This document shows positions 7,874 through 15,398 of a DNA stretch of 19,957 nt, piece by piece. A program made the translations under genes and the position numbers. Every line of letters begins with the position of its first letter. The stretch's first letter is position 1. The notes below the pieces were generated by a model. The model did no database searches, had not been told where the DNA came from, and worked only from the letters and a program-made list of their open reading frames with translations. Source of the stretch: JAWXVE01 sp044425575 (GTDB lineage Bacteria; Bacillota; Clostridia; Lachnospirales; Lachnospiraceae); contig JAWXVE010000040.1 of the NCBI GenBank assembly GCA_044425575.1, positions 1 to 19,957 on the forward strand, given 5' to 3'.

Positions 7874-9562
7874 ATGGAATATTATTTATTGGGCATAGGG
7901 ATTCTCATCTATATTATCGTTGTATTTCTCTATGGAATATATAGGAAGAAGAAGCAACGTAAGATAATGAGACAACAATCTCGTGATCAGTACGGGAAGT
8001 ATCCAAGCAAACAGTATAAGGTAGAACAGTATGAAAGTATTTCCCATTATTGTACTATGCGGGGAAAGTCAGAAGAATTAATTGATGAGATTACATGGAA
8101 TGACCTAGAAATGGAACAATTGTTTCAAGCTATGAATCATACAGCTTCTTCCACAGGGGAAGAGTATTTGTATTATCTCTTACATCGTCCGCTAGAAAGT
8201 AGAGAAGAATTAGAAAAGCGAAATGGAAGAATCCATGGGTATAGCCAGGATGAATCATTGCGCGTTGATTTAATGCAAATATTCAAAGAACTAGGTTCTA
8301 CTGGTAAGTTTTCTATTGTAGATTACATTCATTTGCTCGACACCATTACCCACACAAGTAATATGGCATCTTATGTATTAAATGGTATGATTTTATTAGG
8401 GGGTATTATTACTTGTTATAAGGCAGTAATTGGATGTAGTATAATCGTAACAGGTGTTATCATACAAATGGCACGATATTTTAAGCGTAAGAGAGAGATT
8501 GAACCGTATTTTATTAGTTTTAGTTATTTAGTGCGTTTATTACAAGCGGCTAAGGCAATTAATAAGATGCAAGGAGAACCACTGAAAGAGGTAGAGGATG
8601 AATTTAACCAATGCTTTCATAGGTTAAAAGGATTTGAACGAGGTATGTTCTTATTTGCCAATAAGCTTTCAGGCAATTTAGAGGAAGTCATTTTAGATTA
8701 TGTGAAAATGATTTTTCATTTAGACCTAATACGATTTCATCAGATGCTTGCTTTAGTACAACGAGAAAAGCATACATTTCTTCATTTATTATCCCTAGTA
8801 GGGGAAATAGAAGCAGAAATTGCCATTACGTACTATCGTGCATGGCTTCCTTATTGGTGTGTGCCAACTTTTCTAGAAGAAGGTGCATTAGAACAAGAAG
8901 GGTTGTATTTTCCACTCATACAGGAGGCAGTGCCCAATTCCATAACTGCTTCAAAAGGGATTCTGCTCACTGGTTCTAATGCCTCTGGTAAGTCCACATT
9001 TCTTCGTGGCGTAGCAGTGAATTGTATTATGGCACAGACCATTGTAACTTGTGCCGCCCATAAAGTAGCCATGCCACTTGCACACATTTATAGTTCCATT
9101 GCAATTCGGGACAATGTGTTAGAAGCGGATAGTTATTATTTAGCGGAAATCAAATCCATTAAGCGTATTTTAGATGCTTCTAGAACAAGTAAGGTGCCTG
9201 TGTATTGCTTTATTGATGAAGTATTGCGGGGGACGAATACGGTAGAGCGAATTGCAGCTTCTACGCAGATATTAAAGATGCTTGCTGGTGGAAGAGGGAT
9301 TTGCTTTGCAGCAACACATGATATTGAATTAACTTGGTTACTAAAAGAATGGTATGATAATTATCATTTTCAAGAAGAATTACAAGAAGATGATATTTTC
9401 TTTGATTACACCATACAATCAGGACCTGCAACTAGTCGAAATGCAATTTTTCTCCTAAAGACTATGGGTTATGAAGAAGAAATTATTACACAAGCCAATG
9501 AAATGGCAAATGGATTCATAGAAGAAGGCATATGGAAGCAAGTAATAGGTAGAAAGGATTAG
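7874..9562 (+). CDS. membrane-anchored MutS-family ATPase
   Basis: A 562-residue protein of the MutS superfamily whose biological role is not established. It begins with a clear transmembrane segment (residues ~4-22) followed by a basic stop-transfer stretch RKKKQRK. A second hydrophobic pair lies at about 170-200 (SYVLNGMILLGGIITCYKAV and SIIVTGVII). The middle is a helical MutS core/lever region. The C-terminal ATPase has Walker A GSNASGKST (367-375), a Walker B strand ending FIDEV with Asp448-Glu449, then LRGTNTVERIAAS and the ATHDIEL histidine loop, all canonical. The N-terminal mismatch-recognition and connector domains of MutS1 are absent, and there is no C-terminal Smr nuclease domain as in MutS2. 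It is therefore neither a standard mismatch-repair MutS nor MutS2. It sits 20 bp after topB and 11 bp before rnhA, hinting at a nucleic-acid role at the membrane, which is inference. Confidence 0.85.
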   Translation: MEYYLLGIGILIYIIVVFLYGIYRKKKQRKIMRQQSRDQYGKYPSKQYKVEQYESISHYCTMRGKSEELIDEITWNDLEMEQLFQAMNHTASSTGEEYLYYLLHRPLESREELEKRNGRIHGYSQDESLRVDLMQIFKELGSTGKFSIVDYIHLLDTITHTSNMASYVLNGMILLGGIITCYKAVIGCSIIVTGVIIQMARYFKRKREIEPYFISFSYLVRLLQAAKAINKMQGEPLKEVEDEFNQCFHRLKGFERGMFLFANKLSGNLEEVILDYVKMIFHLDLIRFHQMLALVQREKHTFLHLLSLVGEIEAEIAITYYRAWLPYWCVPTFLEEGALEQEGLYFPLIQEAVPNSITASKGILLTGSNASGKSTFLRGVAVNCIMAQTIVTCAAHKVAMPLAHIYSSIAIRDNVLEADSYYLAEIKSIKRILDASRTSKVPVYCFIDEVLRGTNTVERIAASTQILKMLAGGRGICFAATHDIELTWLLKEWYDNYHFQEELQEDDIFFDYTIQSGPATSRNAIFLLKTMGYEEEIITQANEMANGFIEEGIWKQVIGRKD

Positions 9563-9573
9563 ACGTTAGAAAG

Positions 9574-10050
9574 ATGAAAGTATCAATACACACAGATGGA
9601 GCTGCAAGAGGCAATCCGGATGGGCCAGGTGGATATGGAACCATTATTCACTGCGTAGATTCAGCAGGAACGCTCCATGAACGGGAATATAGTGCAGGCT
9701 ACGTAAAGACTACGAATAATCGTATGGAATTAATGGCAGTTATTATAGGTTTGGAAGCATTAACTAAACCTTGTGAGGTAAATGTAGTATCCGATTCCAA
9801 ATATGTTACAGATGCATTTAATAAAAATTGGATTGAGAACTGGCAAGTAAAGAATTGGAAGACAAGTACGAAAGCACCCGTTAAGAACAAAGATTTATGG
9901 ATGCGCCTTCTAAATGCGAAAGAAATGCATAGAGTAACCTTTACGTGGGTAAAGGGTCATAATGGACATCCATTAAATGAACGATGCGATGTACTTGCTA
10001 CAACTGCTGCCGATGGCACAAGTTTACTTGACGATATAGTGGCAGAGTGA
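9574..10050 (+). CDS. rnhA: ribonuclease HI
   Basis: Degrades the RNA strand of RNA:DNA hybrids (R-loops, replication primers) in the cytosol. The 158-residue protein is the size of E. coli RNase HI (155). The four catalytic carboxylates are recognisable: Asp8 in HTDGAARGNPDGPGGYG, Glu52 in NNRMELMA, Asp74 in VVSDSKYV and Asp139 in NERCDVLA. The loop histidine is present in TWVKGHNGHPLNERCD, and the basic tryptophan-rich handle (NWIENWQVKNWKTSTK) is intact. The ATG lies 11 bp beyond the MutS-like gene; the ribosome binding site is weak, suggesting translational coupling to it. It is the last enzyme gene before the small membrane peptide and the terminator. Pairing with topB in one operon is consistent with joint R-loop control, which is inferred. 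Confidence 0.95.
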   Translation: MKVSIHTDGAARGNPDGPGGYGTIIHCVDSAGTLHEREYSAGYVKTTNNRMELMAVIIGLEALTKPCEVNVVSDSKYVTDAFNKNWIENWQVKNWKTSTKAPVKNKDLWMRLLNAKEMHRVTFTWVKGHNGHPLNERCDVLATTAADGTSLLDDIVAE

Positions 10051-10090
10051 TATGATAGGCATATATTAAATTTAGAAATGGAGAAGTGAT

Positions 10091-10258
10091 ATGAGTAATT
10101 TTATTAATTTTTTTAATAGTTTTGCGTCTTATGTGCTGTTACTACTAATCTTTGTCATTGTTTCCATCGTTGCAGTAAAGATTGGAATTATACTTCGTAA
10201 GAGAAAAGATGAGAAAGATGCACTACTAGCAGATGCACAAGTGAAATTATCAGAATAA
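10091..10258 (+). CDS. small single-pass membrane protein, 55 residues
   Basis: A short frame (ATG 10091, stop TAA 10256-10258). GGAG lies 7 bp before the ATG, a good ribosome binding site. The peptide starts MSNFINFFNSFASY, has one hydrophobic helix of about 20 residues (VLLLLIFVIVSIVAVKIGII), then a basic cluster LRKRKDEKD and an amphipathic acidic tail ending VKLSE. The positive-inside rule predicts the C-terminus in the cytoplasm. I do not recognise a family. It lies 40 bp after rnhA and 12 bp before the terminator, so it is the last gene of the long operon. Its hydrophobic profile and its good initiation site argue that it is real. Function unknown. Confidence 0.65.
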   Translation: MSNFINFFNSFASYVLLLLIFVIVSIVAVKIGIILRKRKDEKDALLADAQVKLSE

Positions 10259-10270
10259 GGGACAAACGTG

Positions 10271-10303
10271 AAAATGGTATTTACAATAGTGAATGCCATT
10301 TTT
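10271..10303 (+). terminator. Rho-independent terminator of the proB-rnhA operon
   Basis: AAAATGGTATT (10271-10281) pairs over 11 positions, with one G-U pair, with AATGCCATTTT (10292-10302) around a 10-base loop, and the 3' arm runs into a T stretch. It lies 12 bp after the stop of the 55-residue gene, where the long + strand operon would be expected to end. Confidence 0.75.
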
Positions 10304-10463
10304 AACGCTTTAAAATCTGTTGTAGGAACAGAAGGTATTCCTGAATGATATGTGTGCCAAGGGCATGAAACTATATGAGGAAGGAATTTAAAGAACTGAC
10401 CAGTGTGGCATATTAACCAATTAAAGTATTCTATAATTGTTAGTTATTCCATAGATTAATGAA
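10304..10463. other. intergenic stretch without a recognisable gene
   Basis: Between the operon terminator and the nrdD promoter I see no coding frame with a ribosome binding site. Short frames exist (for example one ending in a MKLYEEGI-like peptide near 10390) but are not supported. The stretch is A+T rich with only weak, short hairpins. Confidence 0.5.
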
Positions 10464-10492
10464 TTGACACAACTACCTATATGGTCTATACT
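10464..10492 (+). promoter_or_regulatory. sigma-A-type promoter of nrdD
   Basis: TTGACA (10464-10469), a 17-bp spacer and TATACT (10487-10492) form a near-consensus housekeeping promoter. Transcription would start near 10499, leaving a leader of about 86 bases before the nrdD ATG at 10585. NrdR-box-like sequences overlap the spacer and lie just after the start site, so it is probably a repressed promoter. Confidence 0.8.
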
Positions 10493-10516
10493 AGGAGCAG
10501 ACACTACATGTTGTGG
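10470..10516. promoter_or_regulatory. candidate tandem NrdR boxes
   Basis: ACACTACATGTTGTGG (10501-10516) fits the NrdR consensus acaCwAtATaTwGtgt closely and is an imperfect palindrome (6 of 8 pairs). A weaker match (10 of 16 positions) at 10470-10485 starts exactly 31 bp upstream, leaving a 15-bp linker, the usual spacing of paired NrdR boxes. The weak box covers the promoter spacer and the strong one lies just after the expected start site. NrdR is the ATP/dATP-sensing repressor of ribonucleotide reductase genes; no nrdR gene is in the window. Confidence 0.6.
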
Positions 10517-10540
10517 TTTGCGCCAGGCGACCACATCTTT
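10512..10540 (+). promoter_or_regulatory. leader hairpin upstream of nrdD
   Basis: In the nrdD leader, TGTGGT (10512-10517) pairs with ACCACA (10530-10535), with an inner CGC/GCG pairing around a CAG loop and a 3-base bulge. It is followed by TCTTTT. It could act as an attenuator, stabilise the 5' end, or simply reflect the overlapping operator. I do not match it to a known riboswitch. Confidence 0.4.
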
Positions 10541-10584
10541 TATATAGATTAAGAAAAGATAGAGAAATATAGGAGGAGAATACC

Positions 10585-12762
10585 ATGAATGAAACAAAAG
10601 AAATACCTGAAGTAGTAAGTGAACGCTACCAAACTTCCAAGAGTGTTACGGTAATTAAGAAGGATGGTAGTATGGAAGAGTTTAATGTACAGAAAGTTAT
10701 TGATGCAGTTAGCAAAAGTGCATACCGTGCATTAACGAATTTTACAGAAGAAGAAAATGAGCAGATTTGTTGCTTTGTAGTGACGAAAGTAGATGAATTA
10801 AACCAAGCTCAAATTCCAATTCCTATTATGCACAATATTGTGGAAAGTGCATTAGAACAAGTAAAACCAGTTGTGGCAAAGAGCTACAGAGACTATCGTA
10901 ATTATAAGCAAGATTTTGTACGTATGCTAGATGATGTTTATAAGAAAAGTCAATCCATTATGTATGTGGGAGATAAGGAAAATTCCAATACAGATAGTGC
11001 CCTTGTATCTACAAAGAGAAGCTTAATCTTTAATCAGTTAAATCAAGCGTTATATCAAAAGTTCTTTATGACAACAGAAGAGATTCAAGCTTGTAAGGAT
11101 GGATATCTTTATGTTCATGATATGTCAGCAAGACGTGATACTATGAATTGTTGTTTGTTTGATGTGCAGAATGTATTATCTGGTGGATTTGAAATGGGTA
11201 ATATTTGGTATAATGAACCAAAGACACTAGATGTAGCATTTGATGTAATTGGAGATATTGTGCTTAGTGCTGCAAGTCAACAATATGGTGGGTTTACGGT
11301 ACCAAGTGTAGACCGTATTTTAGAACCATATGCAGAGAAATCTTATAAGAAATACCTAGACCGCTTTTTGCATTTAGGTATTGACCAAGAAACAGCAGAA
11401 GCAGAGGCCTACGCAGATGTGGTCAAAGAGTACGAACAGGGCTTCCAAGGTTGGGAATATAAGTTTAATACAGTAGCATCTAGCCGAGGAGATTATCCAT
11501 TTATTACAGTAACAGCGGGTACAGAAAAGGGGAAATTTGCTAAGCTTGCAACGATTGCCATGTTAAATGTTAGAAGGCGTGGGCAAGGCAAGGCTGACAT
11601 GAAAAAGCCAGTATTATTCCCTAAGATTGTCTTCTTGTATGATGAAAATCTACATGGACCGGGAAAAGAATTAGAAGATGTATTCGAAGCAGGCGTTCGA
11701 TGTTCTGTCAAAACCATGTACCCAGATTGGCTTAGTTTAACTGGAAAAGGTTATATTGCAAGTATGTACAAACAATATGGTCAGATTATTTCACCAATGG
11801 GTTGTCGTGCGTTCCTATCACCTTGGTACACAGAAGGTGGTATGTATCCGGCCAATGAGAAAGATATACCAGTCTTTACAGGAAGATTTAATGTAGGTGC
11901 CGTATCCCTACACCTACCTATGATTCTTGCAAAAGCAAGACAAGAGAGTAGAGACTTCTATGAAGTATTAGACTATTATTTAGAATTAATTCGTAAGTTA
12001 CATATTAGAACGTATGCTTATTTAGGTGAGATGAGAGCATCTACGAATCCACTTGCTTATTGCGAAGGTGGTTTCTTAGGAGGGAATCTAGAACTTCATG
12101 ATAAGATTAAGCCACTTTTAAAAGCAGCTACAGCTTCTTTTGGAATTACGGCATTTAATGAATTACAGCAACTTTACAATGGAAAATCTTTAGTAGAAGA
12201 TGGAGCGTTTGCCATTGAAGTTCTTGAATACATTAACAAAAAAGTAGTAGAATTCAAAAATGAAGATGGAAATCTATATGCCATCTATGCAACACCAGCA
12301 GAGAATTTATGTGGACTTCAAGTACAACAATTCCGTAAGAAATATGGCATTGTAGAAGGTGTATCAGATAGAGAATATGTAAGTAATGGATTCCATTGCC
12401 ACGTGACGGAAGAGATTACACCAATTCAGAAGCAAGACTTTGAATATCGCTTCTGGGAATTATCTAATGGCGGAAAGATTCAATATGTAAAGTATCCAAT
12501 TGATTACAATGTGGATGCAGTAAAAACATTAATTCGCCGTGCTATGGATATGGGATTATATGAAGGTGTGAATTTATCACTTGCTTATTGTGATGATTGT
12601 GGACACCAAGAGTTAGAAATGGATACGTGTCCAGAATGTGGAAGCTCTAATCTAACAAAAATTGATCGTATGAACGGTTATTTGTCTTATTCAAGAGTAC
12701 ATGGAGATACACGATTGAATGAAGCGAAAATGCATGAAATCAAGGAAAGGAAGAGTATGTAA
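10585..12762 (+). CDS. nrdD: anaerobic (class III) ribonucleoside-triphosphate reductase
   Basis: Reduces ribonucleoside triphosphates to deoxynucleotides without oxygen using a glycyl radical. The 725-residue protein starts at ATG 10585 behind AGGAGGAG (10571-10578). Residues ~18-110 are an ATP-cone (VIKKDGSMEEFNVQKVIDAV), the allosteric ATP/dATP domain. The catalytic barrel includes RRDTMNCCLFDVQNVLSGGF with the active-site cysteine region, and FLSPWYTEGG. Near the C-terminus four cysteines (669, 672, 682, 685; CDDCG and CPECG) form the zinc site. The glycyl-radical residue is predicted to be Gly698 in RMNGYLSYSR. The radical is installed by NrdG, encoded 2 bp downstream. Upstream operators suggest NrdR control. 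It marks the host as able to grow anaerobically; no aerobic reductase is seen here. Confidence 0.97.
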   Translation: MNETKEIPEVVSERYQTSKSVTVIKKDGSMEEFNVQKVIDAVSKSAYRALTNFTEEENEQICCFVVTKVDELNQAQIPIPIMHNIVESALEQVKPVVAKSYRDYRNYKQDFVRMLDDVYKKSQSIMYVGDKENSNTDSALVSTKRSLIFNQLNQALYQKFFMTTEEIQACKDGYLYVHDMSARRDTMNCCLFDVQNVLSGGFEMGNIWYNEPKTLDVAFDVIGDIVLSAASQQYGGFTVPSVDRILEPYAEKSYKKYLDRFLHLGIDQETAEAEAYADVVKEYEQGFQGWEYKFNTVASSRGDYPFITVTAGTEKGKFAKLATIAMLNVRRRGQGKADMKKPVLFPKIVFLYDENLHGPGKELEDVFEAGVRCSVKTMYPDWLSLTGKGYIASMYKQYGQIISPMGCRAFLSPWYTEGGMYPANEKDIPVFTGRFNVGAVSLHLPMILAKARQESRDFYEVLDYYLELIRKLHIRTYAYLGEMRASTNPLAYCEGGFLGGNLELHDKIKPLLKAATASFGITAFNELQQLYNGKSLVEDGAFAIEVLEYINKKVVEFKNEDGNLYAIYATPAENLCGLQVQQFRKKYGIVEGVSDREYVSNGFHCHVTEEITPIQKQDFEYRFWELSNGGKIQYVKYPIDYNVDAVKTLIRRAMDMGLYEGVNLSLAYCDDCGHQELEMDTCPECGSSNLTKIDRMNGYLSYSRVHGDTRLNEAKMHEIKERKSM

Positions 12763-12764
12763 GT

Positions 12765-13280
12765 ATGCGATATCACAATATTACGAAGGATGATATGAGT
12801 AATGGGGATGGTCTTCGAGTAGTTTTGTGGGTATCAGGGTGTTCTCATTGTTGCAAAGAGTGTCACAATCAAGTTACGTGGGATCCAAATGGTGGGATAT
12901 TGTTTGGGGAAGATACCAAGAGGGAGTTATACGAGCAACTTGAGAAACCTTATATTAGCGGGATTACATTTTCAGGGGGAGATCCACTTCATGCAGCAAA
13001 TCGTCTAGAAGTGAGGAATTTGATTCTTGAAATCAAAGAATTATATCCCACCAAAACCATTTGGCTATATACAGGAGAACGGTGGGAGAATCTAATCTAT
13101 TATCCGCTATTAAAAGGAGTAGATGTATTAGTAGATGGAGAATTTCAATATGAGCTTAGAAATCCAAAATTGTGTTGGAAAGGGAGCAGTAATCAACGTG
13201 TGATAGCAGTACAAAAGTCACTAGAACAAAATGATCCAAGTGTTCCAATCTTACATTGTATGGACTATAAGGAAGAATAA
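12765..13280 (+). CDS. nrdG: anaerobic ribonucleotide reductase activating protein
   Basis: A radical-SAM activase that uses a 4Fe-4S cluster and S-adenosylmethionine to create the glycyl radical on NrdD. The 171-residue size fits NrdG (about 150-175). The cluster motif is C26-x3-C30-x2-C33 in VSGCSHCCKECHNQ, preceded by NGDGLRVVLWVSGC. The SAM-binding GITFSGGDPL segment and the TIWLYTGERWE strand are also typical. The ATG lies 2 bp after the nrdD stop, so the two are translationally coupled. An extra cysteine (Cys29) next to the motif gives a CC pair, which is tolerated in the family. Confidence 0.96.
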   Translation: MRYHNITKDDMSNGDGLRVVLWVSGCSHCCKECHNQVTWDPNGGILFGEDTKRELYEQLEKPYISGITFSGGDPLHAANRLEVRNLILEIKELYPTKTIWLYTGERWENLIYYPLLKGVDVLVDGEFQYELRNPKLCWKGSSNQRVIAVQKSLEQNDPSVPILHCMDYKEE

Positions 13281-13307
13281 ATAAAAAGCGAATTACTGAA
13301 GGAAGGC

Positions 13308-13829
13308 ATGGTTATCAGTATGAAAAGAGTAGCAAAATTTGAAAAAGTTAGCATGGAACAATTTATGGAGGGCTTTTGTGGTTGTTTTTCGGATTACAAG
13401 GAAGATGAAATTAAGCAGATTTATAATGATTTACCGCTTCCTAAGAGAGCAACGAAAGGAAGTGCTGGATATGATTTCTATGCACCAACCACTTTTACTT
13501 TAAAACCTGGCGAAACGGTAAAAGTTCCAACTGGAATTCGCATAAAGATGGAAGAAGGATATGTATTATCCTTATACCCAAGAAGTAGTCTAGGATTTAA
13601 GTATCGCCTACAACTTGATAATACAGTAGGGATTATTGACAGTGATTACTATCATTCAGATAATGAAGGTCATATTTTCGTTAAGGTAACTAATGATTCT
13701 AAAGGTGTAAAAGTACTATATGTAGACCAATTTTCAACTTTTGTACAAGGTATTTTTACAGAGTACTTTATAACGGAAGATGATGAAGTAGAACAGGAAC
13801 GGAATGGTGGAATTGGTAGTACGTCCTAA
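13308..13829 (+). CDS. dut: dUTP diphosphatase (trimeric type)
   Basis: Hydrolyses dUTP to dUMP and pyrophosphate, keeping uracil out of DNA and supplying thymidylate synthesis. The 173-residue protein shows all five motifs of the trimeric family: I KGSAGYDFYA, II YPRSSLGFK, III GIIDSDY, IV near VDQFSTF, and V ERNGGIGSTS, the C-terminal phosphate lid. It is longer than the usual ~145-150 residues: about 33 residues precede the core, and motif III carries a short insertion (YHSDNEGHI) instead of the simple DYRG turn, a variant I associate with some Firmicute and phage enzymes. The start at ATG 13308 follows AAGGAAGG closely; ATG 13320 is an alternative. It lies 27 bp after nrdG and makes functional sense in a deoxynucleotide operon. 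The last residue of motif V is Ser rather than the common Gly. Confidence 0.9.
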   Translation: MVISMKRVAKFEKVSMEQFMEGFCGCFSDYKEDEIKQIYNDLPLPKRATKGSAGYDFYAPTTFTLKPGETVKVPTGIRIKMEEGYVLSLYPRSSLGFKYRLQLDNTVGIIDSDYYHSDNEGHIFVKVTNDSKGVKVLYVDQFSTFVQGIFTEYFITEDDEVEQERNGGIGSTS

Positions 13830-13910
13830 ATAGCAGTATATTGATGAATAAGAACTCCTTTTTTGGCAAGCTTATGTAATATAATAAGAAGTCAAGGAAG
13901 GAGCTTTTCC

Positions 13911-15350
13911 ATGAATGAGAATAACATTACAAGTAATCTTACTCAGACAATGACATATTTAGATTCCCATCTATCCATCCAGTGCAATTTTGACTGTATT
14001 GCCAGAATCATAAGAATTGGTGGTCGTAAAGGGTGCTATTACTTTATTGATGGATTTTGCAAAGATGAAGTAACAGAGAAATTATTAGAGCGATTTCAAA
14101 GTATAGAAGAAGAACAAATGCCAAACAGTGCAGAGTTATTTGCAGAAGAATATGTACCTTATATAGAAGTGACCTTAGAGAAGAAATACGAGGAAATTAC
14201 GAAAAATCTATTGTCGGGAGTCCTTGTACTCCTAATAGATGGTTATGAACAAGGGATTCTAATTGATGCTAGAACGTATCCAGCCAGAGGGATAGAAGAG
14301 CCAGAAAAAGATAAGGCATTGCGTGGTTCGAAAGATGGATTTGTAGAAACTATTGTAATGAATACAGCATTGATTCGTAGAAGAATCCGCAGTCCCTATT
14401 TGCGAATGGAAATGGTAAGCATAGGAACAAGTTCCAAGACAGACGTGGTAATCTGTTATATGAATGACCGTGTGAACCATGAATTCTTGGAAGAAGTACG
14501 TACTAAAATGAAGCACATTCAAGTAGATGCCTTGTCAATGAATCAAGAAAGTTTGGCAGAATGCCTCTACCAAGGGAGCTGGATTAATCCATTACCTAAG
14601 TTTAAATATACCCAAAGACCAGATACCGCAGCTAGTGAAGTATTAGAGGGCAAACTCATTATTTTGGTGGACAATTCTCCGTCTGTTATGATTACGCCAA
14701 CTACTTTGTTTGATTTAACACAGGAAGTAGATGATTTTTACTTTCCACCAATTACAGGTACGTATTTGCGCCTTTCTAGATTTATGATTGGGGTTATGAC
14801 CTACTTAATTACACCAACCTTCCTCTTACTCGTGAATCATCCTCAATTCATACCACCGTGGCTTTCTTTTATTCTAGTGGAAGAAGTGACGAACGTTCCC
14901 ATACTGATACAATTTCTCCTACTAGAATTGGCTATTGATGGTTTGCGCCTTGCCTCTGTGAATACACCATCCATGTTAAGCACCCCTCTTAGTATTATGG
15001 CGGCTTTAATTCTTGGAGAATTTTCGGTAAACAGTGGTTGGTTTCATTCGGAAGTCATGTTATATATGGCATTTGTAGCATTAGGTAGTTATACTCAGCC
15101 TAGTTTTGAATTAGGATACGCAATTAAATTCTATCGTATTCTTGCATTGGTTTTCACACAGCTATTTGGAATTGGTGGATATGTGGTAAGTATTGCTATT
15201 TTATGTTACTCATTTGTAACAAACGGTACACTTTCTAATGGGAATTATTTGTATCCCCTTATTCCATTTCATGGTAAAATCTTGTTTAAATCTTTGTTTC
15301 GTGCTAAAATAAAATTCAATAAACAAGAAAATGACAACCAAATGAAGTAG
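13911..15350 (+). CDS. GerA-family spore germination protein, SpoVAF-like
   Basis: A 479-residue membrane protein of the GerA/SpoVAF family found in the inner membrane of endospores. The N-terminal half (~1-270) is soluble, with GGRKGCYYFIDGFCKDEV, LLSGVLVLLIDG and IRRRIRSPYLRMEMVSIG, the family's conserved basic block, then DRVNHEFLEEVR. The C-terminal half has about five membrane segments from residue ~290 (FMIGVMTYLITPTFLLL, ILIQFLLLELAIDGLR, LSIMAALILGEF, ILALVFTQLFGIGGYVV), with conserved NTPSMLSTPLSIMAALILGE. The C-terminus is basic. ATG 13911 is chosen because AGGAAGGAG precedes it at 7 bp. No gerB/gerC or other spoVA genes follow, and IDGFCKDEV resembles SpoVAF more than nutrient-receptor GerAA proteins, so I favour a SpoVAF-like role, not certain. 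It shows the host sporulates. No convincing sporulation-sigma promoter was found. Confidence 0.85.
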   Translation: MNENNITSNLTQTMTYLDSHLSIQCNFDCIARIIRIGGRKGCYYFIDGFCKDEVTEKLLERFQSIEEEQMPNSAELFAEEYVPYIEVTLEKKYEEITKNLLSGVLVLLIDGYEQGILIDARTYPARGIEEPEKDKALRGSKDGFVETIVMNTALIRRRIRSPYLRMEMVSIGTSSKTDVVICYMNDRVNHEFLEEVRTKMKHIQVDALSMNQESLAECLYQGSWINPLPKFKYTQRPDTAASEVLEGKLIILVDNSPSVMITPTTLFDLTQEVDDFYFPPITGTYLRLSRFMIGVMTYLITPTFLLLVNHPQFIPPWLSFILVEEVTNVPILIQFLLLELAIDGLRLASVNTPSMLSTPLSIMAALILGEFSVNSGWFHSEVMLYMAFVALGSYTQPSFELGYAIKFYRILALVFTQLFGIGGYVVSIAILCYSFVTNGTLSNGNYLYPLIPFHGKILFKSLFRAKIKFNKQENDNQMK

Positions 15351-15373
15351 AAGTGACAGAAGAAGTGACAGAA
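15350..15373 (+). repeat. perfect tandem duplication of 12 bp
   Basis: GAAGTGACAGAA occurs twice in direct succession (15350-15361 and 15362-15373), beginning at the last base of the spore-protein stop codon, in the 48-bp gap before ccdA. In another frame it would read EVTEEVTE, so a small frameshift would extend the spore protein's tail into it. Confidence 0.9.
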
Positions 15374-15398
15374 CTGTAGCCATGGAGGACAACAATAG

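Noticed and set aside
10268..10348. GTG-started 26-residue hydrophobic peptide after the small membrane gene
   Set aside because: Its first half coincides with the hairpin terminator at 10271-10303, no good ribosome binding site precedes it, and the peptide is not recognisable.
13830..13910. Terminator of the nrd operon or sporulation promoter before the GerA-like gene
   Set aside because: There is a T run (13859-13864) and a TATAAT, but no stable stem before the T run and no properly spaced -35 or forespore sigma elements.
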